Assembly: GCA_040285825.1 (NCBI GenBank)
Contig: JAUPSS010000003.1
Span: 806,001-870,000, forward strand
DNA: 64,000 nt
DNA from: Eukaryota sp. TZLM1-RC
Taxonomy: Eukaryota; Metamonada: BaSk clade
Direction of reading: 5' to 3'
Shown here: one piece after another, positions 41,053 to 54,100 of the stretch
Numbering within the stretch: position 1 is the first letter of the stretch
How the letters are laid out: each line of letters starts with the position of its first letter
Notes under the pieces: generated by a model
What the model was told of the DNA's origin: nothing
The model's input: only the letters and a program-made list of their open reading frames with translations
Databases searched by the model: none
Position numbers and translations under genes: made by a program

Positions 41053-41104
41053 GTATAATGTATAATAGGATTTTGTTTTTTTTAATTTTAATTTAATTTA
41101 TTTT

Positions 41105-42115
41105 CAAAAGTACAATCTAGAAATCAATATCTTCAAGACAAGCTTCCACACCATCAAACCGTACAACAGCAATGTCTTCGTAATGTGCATTGACAGACAT
41201 CAAAGCTTTCGAAATATTTCTAGAAATTGTTTTGAAAATAGTGAACTAATACGATTCAACCACACCCGATGATCAAAACGCTTACTGATTCTTCTGTTTT
41301 CAAGGTTTTCAAAATCATCAATAAAATTTATGGCGGTTTTTCCAGGACGTCAATACAAAGATATAGCAAATGAGCAAATTTGGTGATTCACATGGCGACC
41401 ATGTTTCAATTTTTCAAAGGATTTGCATCTTTCTTGCGTTCCATAATTCCGAATCATCAAGGGGATATTTCGGATTGTGCATGTTTCTTGCAAACATTCA
41501 CTGTTACGACATCAACAACATTCAAGACATCATCATATAAGGGCACAACAACATCAACACGTCGTCTTCCTTATTTTCAATCTCTTACTTTTTCATTAAT
41601 TTCAAGTTATCTCAACAACGGTTCTACAAATGATTCAATATGATAGAAATTGTACAATGCATGGATTTTATCTCTGACAGCGTCATGCATAGTGGAACGA
41701 TAAGTAATAAATCTGTTGTAATTGAATAAATGTGATGATGTCAAACCAGCTCCACATTTTCAAAACAGATCATTGGGCAAATTACAAGGCCACAAATAGC
41801 ATCGCATCCGCATAGCAGTGGTCCATTGGTCATCATTTAAAAATAAACCATAAATTTGGGCAACTTGGTTCAACAAAACTCCAGATGAACTGTGCTTCTA
41901 ATCAATCAATAATTTTGCCAACGCACGATGTTTTTGTTCAACCGTGCTGAGTCGAACAATGAAATCTTTACTTTCAAATTTTTCTAAAGATGACGTTGGA
42001 GTTTTTTCCACAAATTTCTTTCTGGAATGTCTTAAATAGCAATAGGGAAACATGATTGCCATAATCCATGGGATAAACTTGATACTTCTCTTAAGTTTAA
42101 CAAAAATAGATTTAG
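41105..42115 (-). mobile_element. LINE family C, copy b (degenerate)
   Basis: Near-parallel copy of 11506-12440 in the same orientation, with the same order and shared stops. Matching landmarks are GCTTCCACACCATCAAACCG near 41140 and TCATTGGGCAAATTACAAGG near 41770. Confidence 0.7.
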
Positions 42116-42768
42116 AAATTTATAAGATTTCGTAAAGGAAATCTTGGTTCATTTAGTCCCATAAGCTCTGATTTGAAGTGATGAAGTGTTGTAGTTTATC
42201 AAAATATATAATTTAAACTAATATTGTATTGTTTTCATAACAGACACGTAATAACGGTTTATCCTGTGGTTACGAGCTCTATCAATTTTGAGGTCTCCAA
42301 AAAATTTGTTTGATCCCAATGGCCCCAAGAAAGAATCAACTCGATTAGTGTTCCATTACATGAATTTGGTCGCAAACAATCACTGAAAAGTGATGAAGTG
42401 TTCATAATTCAAGAGGTGAGTAATCGAGCAAGCTTTGTTTTAATTGTAACAAAAATGATTAGATATAATTTTTGGCAAAATAAAGCACTGGTCAAATTTG
42501 TAGTTTCAGTGAAGTTGACACCACCATAAATGTGAATATAGATAAAGAACAATTGGAGTTTGAATAAAATCTTCAAAACTTTACTTGAAACTGAATCATA
42601 CTGGTATTTTTTTAGTGTTTTTTCTTTTTCTTATATTTAGTGTGTTCTAAATTGAGTTTTACAAAATAACAACTCAAAAAAAAAGAACAGACTTTAAATT
42701 TCAATTTAACAAATGTTACGAAGTTTATCAAGAATAAAAAATAAGCACCCGTAAACACCATTAAACCA
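42116..42768. other. Degraded LINE remnants, no gene seen
   Basis: Parts of 42290-42450 match family D LINE sequence in reverse (ATGAATTTGGTC...AAGAGGTGAGTAA), heavily eroded. 42120-42160 resembles the end of LINE-A. The remainder is AT-rich DNA downstream of the hydrolase gene. Confidence 0.4.
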
Positions 42769-43413
42769 CTAAATCATTCTGCTGTACAGAGGGAAACTCT
42801 TCTGTTCGGCCCCCACAGTGGTATTTGGTCCATGTCCAGCGACCACAACAGTAGAGACAGGCAAATCGGAGTGGAACAACAGGTTTCTGATTGATTCCTT
42901 CAGAACTGCACCATTTCCCTGCCAAAGATCACTTCTACCACAACTTCCCTGGAACAATACATCTCCTGCTATCAAGACATTATCCTTCTCAATGTACAAG
43001 CAGATCGAACCTGGTGAGTGACCAGGGGCTTCCAATGCTTTTATAGTAAGGTCTCCAAGGCTAAGAGTATCGCCATTGTTCATTAACACGTCAGGTTCTG
43101 GTTGAGCAGACACGGGAAGAGGCATGCCAAATTCCATTGGCTGCTTGTGGACCTTTTTGTAGAGATCAGCGTCTGAGTTACCAAGAACGATCCTGGCCTC
43201 AGGGAAAGCACGTTTCAATGGGATAAGATCTCCCACATGATCGAAATGAGCGTGGGAAATAATGATGTACATCAACTTTAAATTAGACTGCTTAAGTTCA
43301 TTGATGACCTTATCAGCAGCAAGACCAGGATCAACAACCGCAGCTACAGCACTGTCATGAATAATTGTACAGTTAGCTTGTAACGGAGGAACAGAAAAAG
43401 TACTGTATGGCAT
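42769..43413 (-). CDS. Metallo-beta-lactamase-fold hydrolase, glyoxalase-II-like
   Basis: A 214-residue protein from ATG 43411-43413; the frame is open 27 bases upstream, but only with TTG and inside the LINE junction. The metal-binding set is complete: SHAHFDH (H54, H56, D58, H59), GHSPGS, AGDVLF (bridging Asp) and GHGPNT. Length and motif spacing fit the short YcbL-like branch of hydroxyacylglutathione hydrolases rather than full glyoxalase II (about 260 residues), whose C-terminal glutathione-binding helices are absent. The substrate is therefore uncertain; a thioester is the usual type. No targeting peptide is obvious. A LINE-A copy begins about 17 bp upstream of the start codon, so its promoter region is displaced or was supplied anew. 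Confidence 0.85.
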   Translation of the reverse strand: MPYSTFSVPPLQANCTIIHDSAVAAVVDPGLAADKVINELKQSNLKLMYIIISHAHFDHVGDLIPLKRAFPEARIVLGNSDADLYKKVHKQPMEFGMPLPVSAQPEPDVLMNNGDTLSLGDLTIKALEAPGHSPGSICLYIEKDNVLIAGDVLFQGSCGRSDLWQGNGAVLKESIRNLLFHSDLPVSTVVVAGHGPNTTVGAEQKSFPLYSRMI

Positions 43414-43429
43414 ATGAAAAGTATATTGA

Positions 43430-44480
43430 AAAAACTGCAATATTTGAGTTTTCTGAAAGATTTGCCGATTGGGAAGATTTATTAATGACTACACAAAGTT
43501 GCACTGTTTTTGCATTAAATGATGAAATTTGGAAAATTGATGTAGAAAATGGAGTCGATGCTTTCCCCAATCATTTAATAGCAATATTTCAGAAAAGAAT
43601 TTATTAAATTTAATATACACTCTTCGAACATTACAGAAAAGATTGACTGGAATGTATGCAAATGATCTTTATGATAATAATATATGCAGCTCGACTGTGT
43701 TAAATCAAGATCTTCACTCATTGTTATTGGAAAAGGGTGTTTGTGAAAACCAGTCTTCAGATTCTTCAATGTTTGTAACCATTGTGACACGAAGATTTGG
43801 ACTGTGTGCTACTAATGAAGCGTTTGTAACAAAAATGAGATTATATTTGAATATCCCCATTAATCAATTATTATCAAAAGAAAAATGTATTTGTTCGAAT
43901 TCACCTCAGCTCATTTTACGACAAGCTCTGAATTGTTCCAAATTGATAACTTATCGTTCTTTTCTCTGAATAATTTTGGTTCTGATGATAGAGGTGATGT
44001 ATACTGTGATTGGATTGATAACTCTGAAGCTACTGTTGACTTTGTCTCATGTAATGTAGCAAATGGTACTTTGGTTCACAGAAGAAAATTTAATCCTGTA
44101 AGTGCTCTTGATTTTAAAGCAAAAGAAAAACATAGAAAATATGATAAAGATATTGAAGAGGCTAATGCCGATAGAAATACACAGCTGGTTTTTATTGCTT
44201 TCCCATTTTCGATAAATGGAAGATTATCAGATGAAGCAGAAACTTTTTTGAATGACTTCCAAAAAATGGTGCAAGAAAAGACAATGAAAAGATTTGATAT
44301 TTTTTATGGCGTTCACGGATTCAATTTGCCATTATTAATAGATTACCTCGGTTTTTCAATCGAATAAGAGGAGCTTTAGCTAGACAGCAAGCAGATCAAG
44401 ATTTTGTAGAGGAAATCTTGGTTCACTGATAGTCGTCCCATTAGTTATGAGTTAATTTAATTAAACGTGGATGTTCAATA
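43430..44480 (+). mobile_element. LINE-A copy 4 (91-bp-deletion subfamily)
   Basis: The plus strand carries linker, knuckle (CICSNSPQLILRQALNC), endonuclease core (DDRGDVYCDWIDNSEATVDF, DFKAKEKHRKYDK) and tail. A 91-bp segment corresponding to 8605-8695 of copy 1 is missing, joining TTCTT to TTCTCTG and shifting the frame. The 3' end has the usual motif GATAGTCGTCCCATTAG and an A/T tail. Flanks TGAAAAAAC and TGAATAAAAC could be a decayed target duplication. Confidence 0.8.
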
Positions 44481-46048
<1,568 letters not shown>

Positions 46049-46237
46049 TTCATGTGAAACATATTTTACAATAAACTGTATCTATTTTAGCTTTCTATTT
46101 TCTTCTGCACTAAGCTCAGTTGTGCACCTTTGAAACTTATCATCATAATTTTTGCAAACAGTACAGTATGCGATAGAAGTGAAAACCTCAATACTTATGA
46201 AAAAATAGAAATCATCATTGTACTTAACGTTTATTTA

Positions 46238-47760
46238 CTATCATACACTTCTTGTAAAAGATTTGCAAAAGCGGAATTCTTTTTCAATAAATATTGTCTT
46301 TTCTTGGCCAAGCCAAGTCTAACATCAAAATCCAAGCTTTCGAAAATATTTGACCATTTTTGCTGAAGTGTATTTTAAAGAAAACCGCAAATTTAGAAGA
46401 GATCGGTTCAAAATTTCTTGAATTGATTGGGGAAACATTTGGTTTTAGATTTGTCGTGGCAATCTTTCAAACTCAGAAGATAACTCATTTGAATATGGAC
46501 TGGTATTTGGATCTTAGAAAAGAGAACCTTCAGCAAATCTGCGAGAAAATTCATAAATAAAATTTTTGCTTCCACCCAAAAAAACCTGATTGGCACAAAT
46601 TACAGGATTTTGTAAATCCAACGTCTCCAAAATTTGCTGCAGAAAATAAATGGTTTTTCAACCAAACATTCCTGGATCTAGATCCAACATTCCAGCAAAG
46701 CATTCTATCCTCAGTGAATTCAAGGATCCAAAGAAATCTAATGCTATGGAGAGTTCACAAAATTTCAAAATATGGGTTAGTCTCACAGTATAACAAAGAT
46801 TAAGCATGAAAAATTCAATAATTCTTTTCCTAATCCAGAGAAAAAATTGAATGAGGCTTAATTTTCAGTTTTTTCCAAACTAGCTTGTAATTCATTCACA
46901 ATTTGAGGCACATTTCCTATCCAGCAACCACAAAATTGAAAAGTATCACTACTGCAATTAGTAAACGGGACAACAGATTCATTTATCACATCGTCTTGAG
47001 GAGAATAGCCAACCAGAAGCCATTTACTGGCGTTGAGATGAAGCCTCAATTTGTTCATATGAATGGGCAATTTGTTGAGCCACTAATGGCAGTCAATCAA
47101 CTGAACCAATCAGAACAATATCATCCTTATGTGCATAATGTTGAGAGAAGGGTATTTTTGCTTGACGTTATCTAAAGTTGTGTCAATGGCTAAACAAAAC
47201 AACAGAAAGGAGTTAACGCATCGCCTTGTTTCACAACAGACGATGATGTTAAAACAAATGAATAAAAGTGTTAGTAGGAGTCTTTACTATAAAAGTGGTA
47301 AAAAACTAAAACGCTGAGGAAAATGCAGCTAGTAATTCAAATGGATTTTCAAAACAAGAAATTGTTGAAATTAATTGACAAAGTCATCAGCTATTTAACG
47401 GGAACTAGAACATGCTATTTTCAATTAATTAAAAGTCATTCCAGATGGACCTGCTGCTTTTCTTTTCGGTAATTTTGAAATAGCTTTGGAAACCTCACTT
47501 AAATAAATTGGATTTTCAACCCAAAATGAACAAGCTTTATGCTTGTGACTCTCAAAAATTTCTTGAGGATGTAATTTCGAAGTTGTTCCAGTGTTTAAAG
47601 AATTTGCATGAACCAATGAAGATGAAAAAAATGACTGCTTTGCGGCTCCAACAAGCATTACTTTTCAACAACTTTTCATTTTTTAAGTTTTTAATTTAAG
47701 ACTTTTTTCAAAACACTAATAGTTTCTTTGGCGTATGTTTCACAAAAGATGAAATAATTA
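46238..47760 (-). mobile_element. LINE family E, arm B copy
   Basis: Mirror of 36891-38373. The minus strand again gives VSKAISKLPKRKAAGPSGMTF and IHMNKLRLHLNASKWLLVGYS with the same breaks, so the decay predates the duplication. Confidence 0.65.
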
Positions 47761-48300
47761 AGCTTGGATTATGAAGTAAGACTTGGCTTGGCCAAAACTG
47801 AAAATCCCGCTTTCAGAAATTTTTTAAAGGACATTCGTGATAGTTCTGCTGCTTTAGTAACACAAATTTCCTCTGTTTATAAACTTTTGTTAAAAAAACG
47901 ATGAATGGCTTTTAAACATGCGTTTTCGTTGTTTTCTGTGCCCAAACAATTTGCCCAATCATTTATATAAAATTGCTAAACATGCGAAACCCATTTCCTC
48001 GGTTAATGAAAATTCTCATGCCCAATATAATTTATGTCCCTTTGTTTTTTCTTTGCTTGGATCTCTAGGTAAGGCTGTTGTAGCTTTCCTGGAGGATCTT
48101 GTTGTAGTTGTAAAGGAAAGAACTGGAAGAATTTTCAATCATGTTTGCTGGCAAAACAGGATTGTATTTTCTATTTTGAAAAGAATGGTAAAACTAATTT
48201 CTTTTGGAAATTTTTCTGAATCTTTAGCAATTAATTGTTTTGAAGTAGGGGAGGCAGATTTTGAGGATGTGGAGTTTTAGTTGTGTATTTTATGTTTTCA
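47761..48300 (+). mobile_element. LINE family D, arm B copy (internally deleted)
   Basis: Mirror of the arm A copy, but the knuckle and endonuclease are removed by a deletion joining MRFRCFLCPNNLPNHL to KIAKHAKPISSVNENSHAQ. The tail CPFVFSLLGSLGKAVVAFLE survives to the stop at about 48280. Confidence 0.7.
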
Positions 48301-48489
48301 TATTCCTTATTGAATGAATAAAAAAAATTATAGATAAAAAAAGATGAAATGTTCCACTAATTCTTTTTAATCTAGCAATGAAAGTACACATTTCCATTGA
48401 AGGAAAGGAATTGTGCTGGCGGAACTAATTTTATCATTTAAACCTATTTCAGTGTTCAAAGTTTCTTCTAATAATCTGACTTCACTGGT

Positions 48490-50335
48490 TGGTCGCAGTA
48501 TCCATGGTGCTCTATTGCAATATATGCCGGAATTAATAACGTATTTTCAATCAACATATTGCACGTATTCTAATTTACATTTTGGTAACAACATTTTGAG
48601 TTCATCAAGTGGTGTAAAGCAAGGAGATCCGTTAGGGCCTCTTTTGTTTTGTTTGGCCATTCATCCTATTTTACTACAAATTCAAGAGATGTTTCCTTCA
48701 CTAAAAATGATTGCATATATGGATGATGTTGTGCTTATTGGTGATTTAAATATTGTGAAACAAGCAACTGTATGTTTTAAAGAATTATTTACCAAAATTG
48801 GTCTCCGACTTAATTTACTTAAATGTGTTTTGTTATCGAATTCTCCAGTTTCCACAATAATTGATGGTGTTGAAATTCAAGCCAAATTATATTCAATTGA
48901 TGCTATTCGTCATTTGGGTTCGTTTTAAGGAAATAATGATGAAATTACCAAAAATTCTTTGAAAAGTTGAACTCAATTTCTGACAAAATTGACCAAATGA
49001 TGAATTTAGATATAAAAAAACACATCAAATTTACCATTATAAGACTGTGTTTTAGTTCCAATTTTAATCATATATTTTGATCTACAAATCCTCTCGTCAC
49101 TAGACCTTTGGCTCAGAAGTTTAATGAATTACGTGCAAAAGTCTTGTCACAATTACTGGGATGTAAAATGTTTCAAATTCCAGATCATGCTTACCTTAGT
49201 CCACATTATGGCGGTTTAGGGTGGACGAAGGCTTCTATTCTTACCTCGTGTGCTTTTGTTGGTGGATGCAGAAATGCAATCTTTGAGTTTTCCGAAAGAT
49301 TTGCAGATTGGGAAGATTTATTGATGACAACGCAAAGTTCCACTGTTTTTGCATTAAATGAAGAAATTTCAAAAATTGATGTAGAAAAATGGGGTCGATG
49401 TTTTCCCCAATCATTCAATGGCAATATTCCAGAAAAAAATGTTTTAAATTTGAAGTACACTCTTCGAACATTACAGAAACGATTGACTGGAATGTATGAA
49501 AAAGATCTTTATAATAATATATGCAGCTCGGCTGTTTTAAATCAAGATCTTCACTCATTGTTATTGGAAAAGGGTGTTTGTGAAAACAAGTCGTCAGATT
49601 CTTCACTTTTTGTAACCATGGTACCACGAAGATTTGGATTGTGTGCCACTAATGAAGCATTTGTAACAAAAATGAGATTATATTTGAACATCCCCATTAA
49701 CCAATTATTATCAAAAGAAAAATGTATTTGTTCGAATTCACCTCAGCTCATTTTACGACAAGCTCTGAATTGTTCCAAATTGATAACTTATCGTTCTTTT
49801 CTCTGAATAATTTTGGTTCTGATGATAGAGGTGATGTATACTGTGATTGGATTGATAACTCTGAAGCTACTGTTGACTTTGTCTCATGTAATGTAGCAAA
49901 TGGTACTTTGGTTCACAGAAGAAAATTTAATCCTGTAAGTGCTCTTGATTTTAAAGCAAAAGAAAAACATAGAAAATATGATAAAGATATTGAAGAGGCT
50001 AATGCCGATAGAAATACACAGCTGGTTTTTATTGCTTTCCCATTTTCGATAAATGGAAGATTATCAGATGAAGCAGAAACATTTTTGAATGACTTCCAAA
50101 AAATGGTGCAAGAAAAAACAATGAGAAGATTTGATATATTTTTATGGCGTTCACGGATTCAATTTGCCATTATTAATAATTACCTCGGTTTTTCAATCGA
50201 ATTAGAGAAGCTTTAGCTAGACAGCAAGCAGATCAAGATTTTGTAGAGGAAATCTTGGTTCAATGATAGTCGTCCCATTAGTATTGAGTTAATTGAATTA
50301 AGTGTGCAAATTCAATAAGTAAAAAATGTATTAAT
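48490..50335 (+). mobile_element. LINE-A copy 5 (91-bp-deletion subfamily), with empty site in arm A
   Basis: An 1846-bp 5'-truncated copy. The reverse transcriptase has GVKQGDPLGP (motif B) and AYMDDVVLIGD (catalytic YMDD). After frame breaks come knuckle, RGDV endonuclease core and tail. It shares the 91-bp deletion with copy 4. Flanking 11-bp repeats are ACTTCACTGGT (48479-48489) and ACTTCACTAGT (50336-50346). Arm A has a single uninterrupted ACTTCACTAGT (35766-35776, minus strand), which proves the insertion boundaries. Confidence 0.92.
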
Positions 50336-50381
50336 ACTTCACTAGTGAAGGGGTTCAAATTGGGAAAGAAATCTTTTTCCT

Positions 50382-50515
50382 TTAGTCTTCGCCTATATGG
50401 CTTAGATCAAGTGTAGTATCTGTTCTTATCAGTTTGACAGCTGATACGTCCTCTTCGGAGGGCTTTCTGTCATCGTATTTGTCTCCACCTTCAATGCTCC
50501 CGGCCTTACACCTTT
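50382..50515 (+). ncRNA. U2: U2 spliceosomal snRNA, copy B
   Basis: Same conserved segment as copy A, now on the plus strand: stem I at about 50386-50406, GTGTAGTATCTG at 50411-50422, stem IIa, TTCG-capped stem IIb at about 50450-50462, and a possible Sm site near 50475-50483. One extra T lies in the pyrimidine run just before it. A LINE-A insertion ends 35 bp upstream, where a proximal sequence element might be expected, so expression of this copy is doubtful. The 3' end is not defined. Confidence 0.82.
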
Positions 50516-51112
50516 GCTTGGTTGTGTTGTTGGTTTTATTTCAACAACTGTCAGGTCTTATTTGGTCTTTTGCTTTGTTTTCAGGAATAGTATTATGTTT
50601 CAGCGTTCCTACTAGTTCTATTCAACAGTTATACCACACTCATGTTCTATGCTGCTTAGTTTTATGTCCACTTGGTTCAGTTACTGATATTGTGTGTTGG
50701 TTCTGGTCGCAGGTAACTATGTTACAGGACTTTTTTCCTTTGTATAGTGATCTTCAGTGGGTCGTATGTCTTCATTGGCAGTCTAGTATTCAAAAGGTTG
50801 TACCTTCATTATCAACAATATATAATGGTTACGCAAATGGGCTGTTTTTTAACTAACTTTCATCGAAACGGGAGTGTCTGTTGCTGTTACTGATTATGAT
50901 TCACCCATCAGCAAATATTTCCCCCTGTGGTCTTGACCCTTGATTGGACTGAATACCTCTATATAATTCCAACCACCAGCGACAACTTACTTCATGCTGA
51001 GGTTTACACTTCTAAAAATATAGTTCATCCCACATTCAATTTTGTTTGGTCTGAAAAATTGAGAAACACTCAAGTTTTCTTTATTTTTTAAAAAAGCTGC
51101 CAACATGAAAAA

Positions 51113-54100
51113 CTACCTTCTACTCAACTTTGATTTCCTCATCAAATAAAGAACATCGTGCAGATGACTGCCCCCAATAAACTCATGAAAATGTAGCTGT
51201 TGCAAATGGTGCTTCAACTTATTGAGTGGGCTATTGGTAAATAGATGGTGATTTCTACCGTCTAATGTCCCGAAACCGTCCTCACTTATAAACCCTCGAT
51301 TTCTTGCTTCCTCGGCAGCAGATGATCTTGGTCTAGGCCATAGACCAAAGCACTGGCAAAATAACTTTTCTGCCGAGACTGAAGCAAAAAATACAGAAGA
51401 TAAATAGAGGTTTAAAAAAGGACAAGTCTCTAATGATTCATCCACCTCAACACTCAAAGGGAACATAGTCCCATTAACAGACAACCTCGGTACAACCAAG
51501 TGGAGCCCAAACTGATCCCTAGCCTGGACTGGACACTTGTTAGTTAGTGATAGCAATTGATTTGCTTCAAAAGGCGAAATAAAGATAATCTCGCCACTTG
51601 AAGCATTCACAGCCCAACTTGGTCGACGAGAAAAGTCCAACGGTGCATTATTGATTATAGTACTAAATTCTCTGGTGCAAAAATCATTCTTGTTATCTAC
51701 ACCAAGAATTTCCCTACTCATATTAATAAAAGCATGATCGGCAAGGTTAAATCTGTTCTTGGCTAAATCCTTCACACCCTGACACAATCTAGGAACATGA
51801 GCTCTGGCTGGAGGGGGTCTATTAATAACCCTCTCCTCAACCAGCTCTTCTTCAAGTTCCTTCTCAAGCTCCTCTTCAATGGTGGTCTCCTCTAATGAAT
51901 GTCTACTTGAAAGTGTTTTCCACATAAAGTCCAAGACTTTTTGATCATCAATATTAGAACTTTGAAGCAAAAAAGATGGAGGGGTTGGGGTTAATTGATC
52001 TGAATAAAGCTCTTCAAGACTTTGTAAATCAGGCTCTTCAACATCATTAAACCAGGAAATAGCTTGTTTGGTCCAAGTTTTTAAAGATCTATTGACATAA
52101 CTTATAGAATTCAAAGTACACCACTCCACAATATTTTCAAATTCTACAGATGTTGGTTTTAAGTAGACAATATGATGTCTTTCTTGATCTAAACATAGCA
52201 ATTTTCGCATTCTCATTGAACCCTGGGCAAGCTTGTCTCTGGTTAACTCTTTGAAGAGGGTAACAGCAGCATAAGTACCAGGGGGAAACTTTAAATCAAC
52301 ACCACGAGTGTGGTAATCATCAAGATAAATAAGACAATCTTGAAGTTTCCCGAAATAGACGGATTCTTCATATCTTCTAATTGAGCGTCCATCAAAGACA
52401 ACCAGGTTATTGAAATCATTGAAAAAGAGAACTGCTGATTTTGTTGAGATTTTCAAGAACTTTTTCGCAAAGATTTCGTTGGTATCTTCAACAACTGCAC
52501 CTACATCAAGCAAAACCTGAATATGAGGATTTTGTACAAGGGCTTCAAGAAGATCACCATCATAGTTCAATATTGCTTGGGCCCTGATACCACAATCCAT
52601 TCTTTCATTAGTGTTTAAAACAAAGTCCAAGTCGTCCTGACCAGTGGGAAAAGGTAACAATTCCTTTGAAAGGTTTGTTCCTGAAAACCCCACTACAGGA
52701 CGAGTCGAATCAGTATTCACTAAATGCCAAGCAGAGGCACAACGCTTAGTGGGAAACTGTTTGGTAAAAATGGGGAAACATTTGGTGTTTAAAAAGTGAG
52801 ATATTAATGCTGGATTAAATTTCACTTTGTTGTAAATATTGTGGAGTAATTCTCCATCTGATAACACGATATTCTCAAAGGAATACTCGTCACTTGTCCA
52901 TACCTTTAACAAGTACTGTGAAGATTGCGTCAATTCATTCAAAACAACTTCAAATTGATTGAAACTTAACCCAATTTGATACCAAGACAACAATGTTAAA
53001 AAGATTGCTAGGTCTACATCTGAAAATTCCGAAGCGATAGATGGAACATCCTTAGCCCTGTAAGGAACTGCCATTAGAGACTTACGTCTAGAATCAATTC
53101 CATAATTGACACGGAAGCGAAGTCTAAAAGCTCTTTCAATGATTCTGTAATAGAATAAACCTCGGAAAATAAGGGCAATATGTTTTGTAGTACCGGTAAA
53201 GCAGTGAGAATGAATGCTACCAAGAGCAAAATCAACAATTTCTTGCTTGACATCGGGAGTCCAGTCAACATTAATATTTTGATGCAGACAAGTGTTCCCG
53301 TCCAAAACAAAGAAAAGAACACCTTTCTGGTTTTCAATACTTAAATTATGAGCAAATGGAAATTCGTAAAAATGTCTTATTGATTCAACAATGGCTTCAG
53401 CAACCAGCCAACGCAACGTTCCACCATCAATTTGAGTGGGGTTACCATAAGGATAAATCAATTGGGACCTAGGGTCAAGAATTTCATCGGATTCATCCAG
53501 AATATCCTGAATAGCATCAGTATCCAGTAGATCCAGTTCTAGTTGAGGCTCTTTTGACAATAAGAAAAAACTCTGCCGTGATTCTGGGGTGGTAATTAAT
53601 ATATCAGAGTTCTTGATAATTTGAGAATACCAAGAGAGAGGTTTCTTTCCTTGTCTTTTGCAAGTAAAAAGTGCAAGTCTAAGACCTAGAAGAGAAAATA
53701 CACGTTGGTACTTTAAGGTACATGTTTCGAATAAACTTTTCAATACATTAATTCTGGGAATATGGTTAACTGACAAAATACCGAGGCAAATAAGAGGAAT
53801 AATGACAGTAGTTTTGCCTTCTCCCATGTGCAATTGGGTTTGAGTACTAATTGACTTCCCCAAAAGATGGTCTGCAATCATAAACTGTTCTTCCCTTATT
53901 TTCAGACCAAGAACTTTTTCTAATAGTTGAGACCAATTGGAATAACAACCATCACCCATAGATTTGATCAATGACCAAGCTTCGTTGACCAACAAACACC
54001 AGGGATGTTTAATTTCATGAACATGTGTTTTGGAAATGGTCTGGGGGTGGCTTTCAACTATGGTGGTATTTGAAGTGTAATAATCTAAATACAAGGGAGA

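Larger units (their letters stand above)
46238..50868. repeat. Inverted duplication, arm B
   Basis: Reverse complement of arm A (35255-38373), carrying a family E fragment (now minus), a family D fragment (now plus) and U2 (now plus). Relative to arm A it has lost about 370 bp near 47970, gained a short insert near 46285, and gained LINE-A copy 5 (48490-50335). Confidence 0.85.
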
